Source: Streptomyces sp. CG1
GTDB lineage: Bacteria > Actinomycetota > Actinomycetes > Streptomycetales > Streptomycetaceae
DNA length: 64,000 nucleotides
Direction: 5' to 3'
Assembly: GCF_041080625.1 (NCBI RefSeq)
Contig: NZ_CP163518.1
Coordinates: 6,999,501 to 7,063,500, forward strand
Below are positions 41,719 to 54,475 of this stretch, in pieces. The translations under genes and the position numbers were made by a program. Below the pieces are notes generated by a model. That model was not told the origin of the DNA and searched no databases. It saw nothing but the letters and a program-made list of their open reading frames with translations. Each line of letters starts with the position of its first letter. The first letter of the stretch is position 1.

Positions 41719-43311
41719 ATGGCGGAGCTCACGATCCGGCCGGAGGAGATCCGGGACGCGCTGGAGAACTTCGTCCAGTCGTACAAGCCGGACGCGGCCT
41801 CGCGCGAGGAGGTCGGTACGGTCACCCTTGCCGGCGACGGCATCGCGAAGATCGAGGGTCTTCCCTCGGCCATGGCCAACGAACTGCTGAAGTTCGAGGA
41901 CGGCACCCTCGGCCTCGCCCTCAACCTCGAGGAGCGCGAGATCGGTGCCATCGTCCTCGGTGAGTTCAGCGGCATCGAGGAGGGTCAGCCGGTGCAGCGC
42001 ACCGGTGAGGTCCTCTCCGTCGCGGTCGGCGAGGGCTACCTCGGCCGTGTCGTCGACCCGCTCGGCAACCCGATCGACGGCCTCGGCGAGATCGAGACGT
42101 CCGGCCGCCGCGCCCTCGAGCTGCAGGCCCCCACGGTCATGCAGCGCAAGTCGGTGCACGAGCCGATGGAGACCGGCTACAAGGCCGTCGACGCGATGAC
42201 CCCGATCGGCCGTGGCCAGCGTCAGCTGATCATCGGTGACCGCCAGACCGGCAAGACCGCCCTGGCCGTCGACACGATCATCAACCAGCGCGACAACTGG
42301 CGCTCGGGCGACCCGAAGAAGCAGGTCCGCTGCATCTACGTCGCCATCGGCCAGAAGGGCTCCACCATCGCCGGCGTGCGCCGCGCGCTGGAGGAGAACG
42401 GCGCCCTGGAGTACACGACCATCGTCGCCGCCCCGGCGTCCGACCCGGCCGGCTTCAAGTACCTTGCGCCGTACACCGGTTCGGCCATCGGTCAGCAGTG
42501 GATGTACGAGGGCAAGCACGTCCTCATCATCTTCGACGACCTGTCGAAGCAGGCCGACGCCTACCGCGCCGTGTCGCTGCTGCTGCGCCGCCCGCCGGGC
42601 CGTGAGGCCTACCCGGGTGACGTCTTCTACCTGCACTCCCGGCTGCTGGAGCGCTGCGCCAAGCTCTCCGACGACATGGGCGCCGGCTCGATGACCGGTC
42701 TGCCGATCGTCGAGACCAAGGCCAATGACGTCTCGGCGTTCATCCCGACCAACGTCATCTCCATCACCGACGGCCAGTGCTTCCTGGAGTCGGACCTGTT
42801 CAACGCCGGTCAGCGTCCCGCGCTGAACGTCGGTATCTCCGTCTCCCGAGTCGGTGGCAGCGCGCAGCACAAGGCGATGCGCCAGGTCTCCGGCCGCCTC
42901 CGTGTCGACCTCGCCCAGTTCCGTGAGCTGGAGGCGTTCGCCGCCTTCGGTTCCGACCTGGACGCGGCCTCGAAGGCGCAGCTGGAGCGCGGTTCGCGCA
43001 TGGTCGAGCTGCTGAAGCAGGACCAGTACCAGCCGATGGCCACCGAGGACCAGGTCGTCTCCGTCTGGGCCGGCACCAACGGCCGTATGGACGACGTCCC
43101 GGTCACCGACGTCCGCCGCTTCGAGAAGGAACTGATCGACTTCCTGCACCGGAAGCACCAGGGCCTGATGACCTCGATCAAGGAGGGCGCCAAGATGTCG
43201 TCCGACACGATCCAGGCGGTCGACGACGCGGTGGCCGAGTTCAAGAAGCAGTTCGAGACCTCGGACGGCAAGCTGCTCGGCGAGGACGTTCCTGCCGCTG
43301 CCGCCAAGTGA
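41719..43311 (+). CDS. atpA: F0F1 ATP synthase subunit alpha
   Basis: Subunit alpha (530 aa) carries non-catalytic nucleotide sites in F1. Walker A is [18 protein letters not shown] and Walker [17 protein letters not shown]. The alpha/beta signature is [17 protein letters not shown], and the C-terminal domain ends in a short extension (EDVPAAAAK). ATG 41719 gives [19 protein letters not shown]; the in-frame sequence before it is the REP spacer. Confidence 0.98.
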   Translation: MAELTIRPEEIRDALENFVQSYKPDAASREEVGTVTLAGDGIAKIEGLPSAMANELLKFEDGTLGLALNLEEREIGAIVLGEFSGIEEGQPVQRTGEVLSVAVGEGYLGRVVDPLGNPIDGLGEIETSGRRALELQAPTVMQRKSVHEPMETGYKAVDAMTPIGRGQRQLIIGDRQTGKTALAVDTIINQRDNWRSGDPKKQVRCIYVAIGQKGSTIAGVRRALEENGALEYTTIVAAPASDPAGFKYLAPYTGSAIGQQWMYEGKHVLIIFDDLSKQADAYRAVSLLLRRPPGREAYPGDVFYLHSRLLERCAKLSDDMGAGSMTGLPIVETKANDVSAFIPTNVISITDGQCFLESDLFNAGQRPALNVGISVSRVGGSAQHKAMRQVSGRLRVDLAQFRELEAFAAFGSDLDAASKAQLERGSRMVELLKQDQYQPMATEDQVVSVWAGTNGRMDDVPVTDVRRFEKELIDFLHRKHQGLMTSIKEGAKMSSDTIQAVDDAVAEFKKQFETSDGKLLGEDVPAAAAK

Positions 43312-43332
43312 CGTAAGGAAGGGACCTGACTC

Positions 43333-45686
<2,354 letters not shown>

Positions 45687-45701
45687 ACTCCCTGAGTTCG
45701 T

Positions 45702-45748
45702 GAGAGGGGCGCGGGCCCATCCCTTCCGGGGTGCGTCCAGCCCCTCTC
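45702..45748 (+). other. Hairpin in the atpD-atpC spacer
   Basis: GAGAGGGGC (45702-45710) pairs perfectly with GCCCCTCTC (45740-45748). A TAGAAT -10-like box follows at 45759-45764. The two could cap the upstream message and start a separate atpC transcript, adjusting epsilon levels. Confidence 0.5.
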
Positions 45749-45815
45749 TCCACGCCTACTAGAATTGACCCCAACACCCGGCAGACCCGCCGGGTGGTGA
45801 CCCGAGGAGCCACCC

Positions 45816-46190
45816 TTGGCTGCTGAGCTGCACGTCGAGCTGGTCGCTGCCGACCGCCAGGTCTGGTCCGGCGAGGCCACCCTGGTCGTCGCGCGCACCA
45901 CGTCCGGCGACATCGGCGTCATGCCCGGTCACCAGCCGCTGCTCGGTGTGCTGGAGTCGGGCCCGGTGACCATCCGTACGAGTGAAGGTGGAACGGTCGT
46001 CGCCGCGGTGCACGGCGGTTTCATCTCGTTCGCGGACAACAAGCTGTCCCTGCTGGCCGAGATCGCCGAGCTGTCGGACGAGATCGATGTCCAGCGCACG
46101 GAGCGGGAGCTGGAGCGCGCGAAGGCGGAGGGCGACGCCGCCGCCGAGCGCCGCGCAGACGTCCGCCTGCGCGCGGCGGCGGCCCGCTGA
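45816..46190 (+). CDS. atpC: F0F1 ATP synthase subunit epsilon
   Basis: Subunit epsilon (124 aa) is an N-terminal beta-sandwich (LHVELVAADRQVWSGEATLV, then GDIGVMPGHQPLLGVLESGP) plus a C-terminal helical hairpin that can brake ATP hydrolysis. TTG start, with CGAGGAG upstream. It is the last gene of the operon, ended by the long hairpin at 46219. Confidence 0.96.
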   Translation: MAAELHVELVAADRQVWSGEATLVVARTTSGDIGVMPGHQPLLGVLESGPVTIRTSEGGTVVAAVHGGFISFADNKLSLLAEIAELSDEIDVQRTERELERAKAEGDAAAERRADVRLRAAAAR

Positions 46191-46218
46191 GCCCACAGCC
46201 AGCCGCCGTATGACGTCA

Positions 46219-46265
46219 CTCAGCCGCGGCCGGCCCGGAGCAATCCGGTGCCGGTCGCGGCTGAG
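46219..46265 (+). terminator. atp operon terminator hairpin
   Basis: CTCAGCCGCGGCCGG (46219-46233) and CCGGTCGCGGCTGAG (46251-46265) form 15 bp with one G-T pair and a 17-base loop. No T-run is present. Confidence 0.75.
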
Positions 46266-46346
46266 GCAGATGTGGGTGTTTTTCCGGTTTCATTACTCAG
46301 TGACAGAAGCAGTTCCACTACGTGGGAGACGAGGAGGTCGGTGCCG

Positions 46347-46793
46347 ATGGTCCTCGCTCTGACTGTGTGCGGGATCGTGGTCGCGCTCGTGGTGGTGGGG
46401 CTGTTCCTGTTCGGGCTGCGCCGCAGACTGATCCAGCGCTCCGGCGGCACCTTCGACTGTTCCCTGCGCTGGGACGTGGCTGAGAAACCCGATGCCAACG
46501 GCAAGGGCTGGAGCTATGGCGTCGCCCGCTACAACGGCGACCGCATCGAGTGGTACCGCGTCTTCTCCTACGCGCCCCGCCCCCGCCGCACCCTGGAGCG
46601 TGCGCAGATCGAGGTGGCCGGCCGACGGCTGCCCGAGGGCGAGGAGGAGCTGGCGCTGCTCTCCGACGCGGTGGTCCTCGCCTGTACGCATCGGGGCACG
46701 CGCCTCGAACTCGCCATGAGCGAAGACGCGCTGACCGGATTCCTCGCGTGGCTGGAGGCAGCCCCGCCCGGGCAGCGCGTCAACGTCGCTTGA
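46347..46793 (+). CDS. DUF2550 membrane-anchored protein
   Basis: The 148-aa protein has one N-terminal TM helix (LALTVCGIVVALVVVGLFLFG) and a cytoplasmic domain with RSGGTFDCSLR, GWSYGVARYNGDRIEWYRVFS and LACTHRGTRLELAMSEDALTGFL, the DUF2550 pattern. DUF2550 genes follow atpC across actinobacteria, but no function is known. ATG 46347 is 9 nt after GGAGG. It converges with the chitinase gene with only 7 bp between and no separate terminator visible. Confidence 0.9.
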   Translation: MVLALTVCGIVVALVVVGLFLFGLRRRLIQRSGGTFDCSLRWDVAEKPDANGKGWSYGVARYNGDRIEWYRVFSYAPRPRRTLERAQIEVAGRRLPEGEEELALLSDAVVLACTHRGTRLELAMSEDALTGFLAWLEAAPPGQRVNVA

Positions 46794-46800
46794 AGGGCAC

Positions 46801-48627
<1,827 letters not shown>

Positions 48628-48699
48628 GTGCGCCTCCTCGATATGGGGAATGGTGGGGAGTCAAGGGCATGACTGAGCCTTCACGCCCACGGTGCTGAG

Positions 48700-48741
48700 A
48701 GAGTAGAAAGGTCTGGACCACGGGTCAATAGGTCTGGACCA
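48700..48741 (-). promoter_or_regulatory. Chitinase promoter with two DasR-type 12-bp direct repeats
   Basis: On the minus strand, -35 TTGACC (48723-48728) is separated by 17 bp from -10 TACTCT (48700-48705). TGGTCCAGACCT occurs at 48730-48741 and again at 48709-48720, flanking the -35. This is the repeat known from Streptomyces chitinase promoters, bound by DasR. Confidence 0.88.
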
Positions 48742-48758
48742 ATTTGCCTCGCGCCCGA

Positions 48759-49409
48759 CTAGACACCCAACTCCTGGGCCAGGACGGCCGCTTGGACCCG
48801 GCTGCGCAGCTCGAGCTTGGCCAGCAGCCGGCTCACGTGCGTCTTCACCGTGCCCTCCGCCATCTGCAGCCGCTCGGCGATCTCGGCGTTCGACAGCCCC
48901 TGGCCGACACAGGACAGCACCTCCCGCTCGCGCCGGGTCAGCCCCTCGAGGACGGCCGGATCGCCCTTCGGCCCTCGCACCGGACCGGCCGCGAACTCGG
49001 CGATCAGCCGCCGGGTCACGGCCGGTGCGACGACCCCCTCCCCGCGCGCCACCGTCCGTACCGCCTCCAGCAGATCCCGCGCCTCGGTGTTCTTCAGCAG
49101 AAAACCGGCCGCGCCCGCCCGCAGCGCCCCGAACACATACTCGTCCAGATCGAAGGTGGTCAGCACGAGCACGTCGGCGAGCCGCTCCGCCACGATCTGC
49201 CGGGTCGCCGACACCCCGTCCAGGCGTGGCATCTGTACATCCATCAGCACCAGGTCCGGCCGCAGTTCCCGGGCCAGCTCCACCGCCCGCTCGCCGTCCG
49301 CCGCCTCGCCGACCACCTCGATGTCGGGCGCGCTGCGCAGGATCAGGACGAGTCCGGCGCGCACGGCGGACTGGTCCTCGGCGACGAGAACCTGGATGGG
49401 CCGGTTCAT
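48759..49409 (-). CDS. NarL/LuxR-type response regulator
   Basis: This 216-aa regulator has a receiver domain at residues 1-120 (VLVAEDQSAVRAGL, phospho-Asp in LVLMDVQMPRLDG, Thr in VLTTFDLDEY, Lys in FLLKNTEARD). A C-terminal LuxR HTH at about 150-212 reads LTRREREVLSCVGQGLSNAE and GTVKTHVSRLLAKLELRSRV. ATG 49409 overlaps the stop of the kinase gene upstream (ATGA). It lies next to the chitinase gene, divided by the chitinase promoter; regulation of that gene is possible but not shown. Confidence 0.94.
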   Translation of the reverse strand: MNRPIQVLVAEDQSAVRAGLVLILRSAPDIEVVGEAADGERAVELARELRPDLVLMDVQMPRLDGVSATRQIVAERLADVLVLTTFDLDEYVFGALRAGAAGFLLKNTEARDLLEAVRTVARGEGVVAPAVTRRLIAEFAAGPVRGPKGDPAVLEGLTRREREVLSCVGQGLSNAEIAERLQMAEGTVKTHVSRLLAKLELRSRVQAAVLAQELGV

Positions 49410-50578
49410 GCGGGGGCTCCTTCGACGAGTGGAAGACTGGCGCGTACGGCCCACAGGCCGGCCTCGGGTCCGGCAGTGAAGACGCCGCCGAGCAGCGTCG
49501 CCCGCTCCCGCATCCCGGTCAGCCCCGAGCCCGAGCCGGGGGCGCGCGGGGTGTCACCGGGCCGGTAGCGGCTGGTGACCTCGACGCGCAGGGCGCCGTC
49601 GGCCTGCCGCAGGGTGACCCGGACGGGCCCCGGTGCCGCGTGCTTGAGCGCGTTGGTCAGCGACTCCTGCACGATTCGGTACGCGGCCAGCTCCACCGGC
49701 GCCGGCACCTGGCCGTGCCCGGCGTCGAGCCGGACGTCCAGGCCGTTGGAGCGGGCGCCCTCGACCAGGGTGGTGAGGCCGTCGAGCGTCGGCGTCGCGG
49801 CCGGCTCCAGATCGCCGCTGCTGTCCCGCAGAATGCCGATCAGCCGCCGCATCTCGGCCAGCCCCTCCACGCTGTTCTCCCGGATCACGCCCAGCGCGTC
49901 CCGGGAGGTCTGCGGATCGTCGAGGGACAGCGCGGCCGTGGAGTGGATCGCGATCGCGGACAGATGGTTGGCGACCATGTCGTGCAACTCCCGTGCCATC
50001 CGTGCCCGTTCGGCCGTGACCGCCTGCGTGCGGTCCATCTCGGCGAGCAGCGCGGTCTGCTCGGCGCGCAGCCGGGCGGCCTCGGCCGCGTCGCGATGAT
50101 TGCGCACCACCCAGCCGGTGGCGGCGGGCGCGAACGCGACGACACCGATCCCCACGCCGATCAGCAGACCCTGGGGATCGCGCCAGAGCGCGGCGGGCAC
50201 GACCCCGCCGACCACCGTCAGCATCCCGGTGGTCCAGGGGATACGACGGGCCGAGGCGGGGCTGCCGTACAGGACGGCCGCGTACATCAGGTCGGTGTAC
50301 ATGACGAGGGTGACGACATTGCCCAACGTCACCGTGTCCAGGGTCAGCGCGAGCGTGCCGACAGCCAAGCCGATGCGGGGCCGGATGCGGCGCAGCGGTT
50401 CGCACGCGGCGGTCGCCACCAGCGGCAGCAGCGGGGCCCAGGGCGCGTGCCACTGCACCAGCGGGTCCGAGGGCACGCGCGGATGGATCCCGAGCAGCCA
50501 CAGCAGCGCCCCGCCGAGCAGCCCGCCCACGGCGATCCGCATGTCGTCACGGTGGGGGCGGGGGAGTGCGAGAGCCAT
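49406..50578 (-). CDS. Sensor histidine kinase of the HisKA_3 (NarX/DesK-like) class
   Basis: The 390-aa kinase has five to six N-terminal TM helices (for example GGLLGGALLWLLGI, LLIGVGIGVVAFAPAATGW), a coiled linker and HisKA_3 with the phospho-His in MARELHDMVANHLSAIAIHS. The HATPase domain contains ESLTNALKHAAPG and GSGSGLTGMRERATLLGG. No extracytoplasmic loop of size is present, so it probably senses at or inside the membrane. ATG 50578 is chosen; GTG 50593 is possible. It is the partner of the overlapping response regulator. The divergent membrane gene starts 152 bp away. Confidence 0.92.
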   Translation of the reverse strand: MALALPRPHRDDMRIAVGGLLGGALLWLLGIHPRVPSDPLVQWHAPWAPLLPLVATAACEPLRRIRPRIGLAVGTLALTLDTVTLGNVVTLVMYTDLMYAAVLYGSPASARRIPWTTGMLTVVGGVVPAALWRDPQGLLIGVGIGVVAFAPAATGWVVRNHRDAAEAARLRAEQTALLAEMDRTQAVTAERARMARELHDMVANHLSAIAIHSTAALSLDDPQTSRDALGVIRENSVEGLAEMRRLIGILRDSSGDLEPAATPTLDGLTTLVEGARSNGLDVRLDAGHGQVPAPVELAAYRIVQESLTNALKHAAPGPVRVTLRQADGALRVEVTSRYRPGDTPRAPGSGSGLTGMRERATLLGGVFTAGPEAGLWAVRASLPLVEGAPA

Positions 50579-50729
50579 GCGTTCATCCAACACGGCCCGC
50601 GCCCGGCCCGCGTGCTCCTCCGGCAGGGTCCTGGACTGCAACTTTCGCTTACGCCGAGTTCGGCCGCACCGACGACGATCCGTGCCCCCGCCGCCGGGAC
50701 CCTGGAGGGGTGAACGAGGGGAGCGAACC

Positions 50730-51263
50730 ATGGTCGTCGGGTTGGTCATCGCCTGCGAGGTGGCGTTCTGGGTACTGCTGGCGGCCGGACTGACCTTCCG
50801 GTACGGGCTGCGGATGCCCCGGACCGGACTGGCGCTGCTGCTGTGCGAGCCGCTCCTGGAGGTCGTGCTCTTCGTGGTGACCGCGATCGACCTGAAGAAC
50901 GGCGCCCACCCGGACTGGCGGCACGGACTGGCCGCCGTCTACATCGGCTTCACGGTCGGGCTCGGCCACTCGACGATCAGGTGGGCCGACGCCCGGGTCG
51001 CCCACCGCTTCGCCGGCGGCCCGCCCCCGGTGAAGCCGCCGCGCTACGGCCGGGCCCGCGCCGTCCACGAATGGAAGGTCGCGGCCCGCTGGATCCTGGC
51101 CGCCCTCGTCGCCCTCGCCCTGCTCCAGTCCGCCGTCTGGTACGTCGGCTCCACCGGCGACACCGGCTCGCTGCGCCAGTGGCAGCTGCGGATGCTGTGG
51201 CTGATCGGGATCAACGTGATCATCGCCGGCAGCTACACACTGTTCCCGAAGCGCGAGCGCTAA
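50730..51263 (+). CDS. Four-helix hypothetical membrane protein
   Basis: The 177-aa protein has hydrophobic helices at about residues 2-20 (VGLVIACEVAFWVLLAAGL), 32-55, 65-85 and 120-175. A cytoplasmic loop is rich in Pro and Arg (GGPPPVKPPRYGRARAVHEW). ATG 50730 has GAGGGGAG upstream. It is transcribed away from the two-component genes and may be their target (inference). No family function is known to me. The end overlaps the convergent adenosyltransferase gene by four bases. Confidence 0.8.
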   Translation: MVVGLVIACEVAFWVLLAAGLTFRYGLRMPRTGLALLLCEPLLEVVLFVVTAIDLKNGAHPDWRHGLAAVYIGFTVGLGHSTIRWADARVAHRFAGGPPPVKPPRYGRARAVHEWKVAARWILAALVALALLQSAVWYVGSTGDTGSLRQWQLRMLWLIGINVIIAGSYTLFPKRER

Positions 51264-51832
51264 CGCTCCCCGCCGGGCACCCACAGCACATCCCCGACCT
51301 CCTTGTTCGCCGTACGAGCGAGGATGAAGAGGAGATCGGAGAGACGGTTGAGGTAGGTCGCGGTGAGCGCGTTCATCGTCTCGCCGTGGACCTCCAGGGC
51401 CGCCCAGGTGGAGCGCTCCGCGCGGCGCACGACCGTGCAGGCATGGTGGAGGAGAGCCGCGCCGGGGGTGCCGCCGGGCAGGATGAAGGAGCGGAGCTTC
51501 TCCAGCCGCTCATTGAAGCGGTCGCAGTCCGCCTCCAGCTTGTCGATGTAGAACTGCTCCACCCTCAGCGGCGGGAACTCGGGGTTCTCCACCACCGGCG
51601 TCGACAGGTCCGCACCCACGTCGAACAGGTCGTTCTGGACGCGGGTGAGGACCTTGACGACCTCCGCGTCCAGCCCGCCCAGCGCGATCGCGGTACCGAT
51701 CACCGCGTTGGCCTCGTTGGCGTCGGCGTAGGCCGAGATCCGGAGGTCGGTCTTGGCGACTCGGCTCATGTCGCCGAGCGCGGTGGTGCCCTTGTCGCCG
51801 GTCCTGGTGTAGATGCGCGTCAGATTGACCAT
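51260..51832 (-). CDS. PduO-type ATP:cob(I)alamin adenosyltransferase
   Basis: The 190-aa enzyme transfers the adenosyl group of ATP to cob(I)alamin, giving coenzyme B12. Signatures are IYTRTGDKGTTALGDMSRVA (ATP-binding), ANEANAVIG, the VGADLSTP segment and the cobalamin/ATP site VVRRAERSTWAAL with LNRLSDLLFILAR. It is a trimer in known homologues. ATG 51832. Adenosylcobalamin is needed for methylmalonyl-CoA mutase and class II ribonucleotide reductase in streptomycetes. No other cobalamin gene is nearby. Confidence 0.95.
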   Translation of the reverse strand: MVNLTRIYTRTGDKGTTALGDMSRVAKTDLRISAYADANEANAVIGTAIALGGLDAEVVKVLTRVQNDLFDVGADLSTPVVENPEFPPLRVEQFYIDKLEADCDRFNERLEKLRSFILPGGTPGAALLHHACTVVRRAERSTWAALEVHGETMNALTATYLNRLSDLLFILARTANKEVGDVLWVPGGER

Positions 51833-51845
51833 AAGGCCAGCCTAG

Positions 51846-52595
51846 TTACGCCCCGGCCGTCCGGAACACTCGTGTGCCCACCGTCACCGCCAGCGCCGCG
51901 AAGCCGACGGCGACGAGGGCGCCGTAGAGCATGTGGGCGGTGGCGTAGTGGCCGACGTAGGCGTCGCGCACCGCGTCCACCAGATAGCGGAACGGCACGC
52001 AGTGCGAGAGCACGTTCAGCCAGGTGGGCGCGAGGGTCATCGGGAGCATCAGGCCGGACAGCAGCATCGACGGCATCGACACCATGTTGATCAGCGGGCC
52101 GAACTCCTGCGGGGTGCGGACCTTCATGCCGAGCGCGTACGACAGCGAGGCCAGCGAGAGTGTGAGCAGGGCGACGAACGCGAAGCCGATCAGGATGCCC
52201 GCGAGCGGCGCGCGCAGGCCCATCACCAGCGCGGCCAGCACCAGCAGCACCGCCTGGAAGACGAAGACCGTGGCGTCGCGCAGCACCCGGCCGAGGAGGA
52301 GGGCGAGCCGGCTGACCGGGGTCACGCGCATCCGTTCCACCACCCCCTGCCCCTTCTCGATGATCACCGTGAACCCGGCGAACAGGGCGCCGAACAGGTC
52401 GAGTTGGAGCAGCAGACCGGGCACGAGCACCTGCCAGGAGCTGCCCGCGCCACCGAGCGGCAGACGGGTGAGCAACGGGCCGAAGAAGAGGAGGTAGAGG
52501 AGCGGGGTGAGCACGCCGAAGAGCAGCGCGAAGCGGGAGCGCAGGGACTGGCGGAGATAGCGGCCGTAGACGAGGGCCGTGTCGTGAAGAAGCAT
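51846..52595 (-). CDS. ABC-2 type exporter permease (DrrB-like)
   Basis: The 249-aa permease has six TM helices (for example LLLQLDLFGALFAGFTVIIE, VLLVLAALVMGLRAPLAGIL, PSMLLSGLMLPMTLAP). The latter belongs to the ABC-2 signature region and is followed by VPFRYLVDAVRDAYVGHY. It forms the membrane part of a drug or lipid exporter with the ATPase encoded 21 bp upstream. ATG 52595. Substrate unknown. The TetR gene upstream is the probable repressor. Confidence 0.92.
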   Translation of the reverse strand: MLLHDTALVYGRYLRQSLRSRFALLFGVLTPLLYLLFFGPLLTRLPLGGAGSSWQVLVPGLLLQLDLFGALFAGFTVIIEKGQGVVERMRVTPVSRLALLLGRVLRDATVFVFQAVLLVLAALVMGLRAPLAGILIGFAFVALLTLSLASLSYALGMKVRTPQEFGPLINMVSMPSMLLSGLMLPMTLAPTWLNVLSHCVPFRYLVDAVRDAYVGHYATAHMLYGALVAVGFAALAVTVGTRVFRTAGA

Positions 52596-52616
52596 CTGTC
52601 TCTCTGTCCTGTCGGC

Positions 52617-53402
52617 CTATACGGCGACGGGGGTGGTGTCGGCCGGGGCCGGCCCGCGGCCGGTGATGGCGAGGAAAGTGTCCTGGAGGGTGGCGTCGAG
52701 CGAGCCGCCGTGCTGCAGCTTGAGCGCGCTCGGTGTGCCCTCGGCGGCGACCGTGCCCCGGTCGACGATCACCAGGCGGTCGGCGAGGGCGTCGGCCTCG
52801 TCCAGGTAGTGGGTGGTCAGGAAGACGGTCGTACCGCGCTCGTCGCGCAGCCGGCGGACCAGGTCCCACAGGTCGGCACGGCTGCCCGGGTCGAGCCCGG
52901 TCGTCGGCTCGTCCAGGAACAGCACCTTCGGGCGGTGGGTGAGCGCCATCGCGATGTCCAGCCGGCGCCGCTGCCCGCCGGAGAGAGCGCCGGCCTTGCG
53001 GTCGAGGAAGCCGGTGAGATCCAGCTCCCGCGCCAGCTCCTCCGCCCGCGCCACCGCCTCGGCCTTCGACAGGCGGTACATCCGGCCCTGGGTGACCAGT
53101 TCCTCCCGCACGGTGATCTGCGGATCGACGCCGCCGGACTGGGCGACGTACCCGCTCGCCGCGCGCACCCCGGCCGGATCCGTCGCCAGATCGTGCCCGG
53201 CGACGGTGGCGGCGCCGCCGGTCGGCTTCAGCAGGGTGGTGAGCATCCGCAGGGTGGTCGTCTTGCCGGCGCCGTTGGGTCCGAGGAAGCCGAGGATCTC
53301 GCCCTCCCGGACGGCGAGGTCGATGCCGCGTACGGCCGCCACGGGCCCGGCTTTGGTCTGGAAGGTGCGGGCGAGTCCCGCCGCGCTGATGACTGCTGCC
53401 AT
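52617..53402 (-). CDS. ABC transporter ATP-binding protein (DrrA-like)
   Basis: The 261-aa ATPase has Walker A FLGPNGAGKTTTLRML, signature LSGGQRRRLDIAMAL, Walker B VLFLDEPTTGLDP and switch His in FLTTHYLDEA. A C-terminal extension of about 40 residues is typical of DrrA-type exporters. ATG 53402 (MAAVISAAGLARTF) has only a weak ribosome site; upstream in-frame TTG 53447 would extend it into the operator region and is rejected. It is coupled with the permease and divergent from TetR with 97 bp between. Confidence 0.92.
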   Translation of the reverse strand: MAAVISAAGLARTFQTKAGPVAAVRGIDLAVREGEILGFLGPNGAGKTTTLRMLTTLLKPTGGAATVAGHDLATDPAGVRAASGYVAQSGGVDPQITVREELVTQGRMYRLSKAEAVARAEELARELDLTGFLDRKAGALSGGQRRRLDIAMALTHRPKVLFLDEPTTGLDPGSRADLWDLVRRLRDERGTTVFLTTHYLDEADALADRLVIVDRGTVAAEGTPSALKLQHGGSLDATLQDTFLAITGRGPAPADTTPVAV

Positions 53403-53456
53403 GCCCCACAGAAAAACAGACTCCCTGAAATTTTGCAACGACACCAAGTTTTCTTG

Positions 53457-53479
53457 GGGTCCAACTTTTCATCGGACCC
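53457..53479. promoter_or_regulatory. Inverted repeat between ABC exporter and TetR genes (candidate operator)
   Basis: GGGTCC (53457-53462) and GGACCC (53474-53479) are perfect arms separated by 11 bp, in the middle of the 97-bp divergent spacer. Position and symmetry fit a TetR autoregulatory site. Confidence 0.55.
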
Positions 53480-53487
53480 AGCGAAGT

Positions 53488-53493
53488 TAGGAT
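53488..53493 (+). promoter_or_regulatory. -10 box of a probable leaderless promoter (TetR gene)
   Basis: TAGGAT ends 6 nt before ATG 53500, and no Shine-Dalgarno sequence precedes the ATG. Confidence 0.5.
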
Positions 53494-53499
53494 GCGGAC

Positions 53500-54141
53500 A
53501 TGGCGGAAGGGCTCAGGGAGCGGAAGAAGCGGCAGACCAGGCAGTACATCTCGGATGTCGCCACGGGGCTGTTCGTCGAGCGCGGCTTCGACGCGGTGAC
53601 GGTCGCGGAGATCGCCGAGGCGGCGAACGTCTCCGTCAACACCGTCTACAACTACTTCCCGGCCAAGGAGGACCTCTTCTTCGACCGCTCCGCCGGCATG
53701 ATCGACCGCCTCGCCCGCTGGGTCCGGGGCCGGCCCGAGGGCGAGTCCGCCGCCGCCGCCGTCCTGCGCGAGCTGCGCGAGGAGGTCGAGGCGGTCTCCC
53801 CCCGGGTCGGCCTGCTGCCCGGCTACGCGGCCTTCATGAAGGTCATCGAGGAGGCCCCCGCCCTGCGCTCCCGCCTCTGGGCCATCGCCCAGGAGGTCCA
53901 GGCCAACCTGGAACAGGCCCTGCGCGAGGAGACCGGCGCGGCCGACGGCGACGAACTGCCCCACCTGATGGCCGGCCAGATCGGCTGGATCCACAGCACG
54001 GTCAGTGCGGTCATCGGGCGCGAGATGATCAAGGGACGCGAACCACGCGAAGTATCCCGAGAGGTCCTCACCCTCCTCGACGACATGGAGGACCTCTTGA
54101 GCGAGCGGGTCCTGAACTACGCCGTCAGGGGGGAGGCCTGA
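53500..54141 (+). CDS. TetR-family regulator of the ABC exporter
   Basis: The 213-aa regulator has an N-terminal HTH: RQYISDVATGLFVERGFDAV, TVAEIAEAANVSVNTVYNYF and PAKEDLFFDR (about residues 14-66). The C-terminal domain, rich in Glu/Arg helices, would bind the inducer. ATG 53500. Divergent position to an exporter pair with an inverted repeat between is the classical arrangement of a self-regulated efflux repressor. Confidence 0.93.
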   Translation: MAEGLRERKKRQTRQYISDVATGLFVERGFDAVTVAEIAEAANVSVNTVYNYFPAKEDLFFDRSAGMIDRLARWVRGRPEGESAAAAVLRELREEVEAVSPRVGLLPGYAAFMKVIEEAPALRSRLWAIAQEVQANLEQALREETGAADGDELPHLMAGQIGWIHSTVSAVIGREMIKGREPREVSREVLTLLDDMEDLLSERVLNYAVRGEA

Positions 54142-54475
54142 GCGTGCTGCAGCCGGATGCCTCGCGCCGACACCGTCGGAGCGAAGAACACACTGCCCTG
54201 AGGGCATGCGGGTCACGGGGCGTGGAGACCTCGGCGCCGGCCGGTCTGTGAAGCGCCAACCGGCGTGCACCCGCGAGGTATTGGCGCTCCGGCCATCGCG
54301 GCCGGAATCCCGCCGGATCAGCCGGTGGGAGGATCGCCAAGTCCGTCAATTGAGACGTGATCGGCGTCTCACCCCCTGAGACCGTGACACGCGTTACTAA
54401 CCGCTCACACACCGGCTCCGGAGCGCTATGGTCCGCCGGAGAAGCAGACTTGGAGCGCGTTCGAGGGAGTCGTCA
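54142..54475. other. Intergenic region, 334 bp
   Basis: No gene is credible here. It includes a perfect stem, TGAGACG (54351-54357) with CGTCTCA (54365-54371), and a -10-like TATGGT at 54427-54432 that may start the dehydrogenase transcript. The first 150 bp show no feature I can name. Confidence 0.45.

Noticed and set aside
48759..50578. Two-component system as part of a chitinase (chiS/chiR) locus
   Set aside because: Adjacency alone; ChiS/ChiR-type regulators normally sit directly upstream in the same unit, and here the chitinase promoter already explains regulation by DasR-type repeats.
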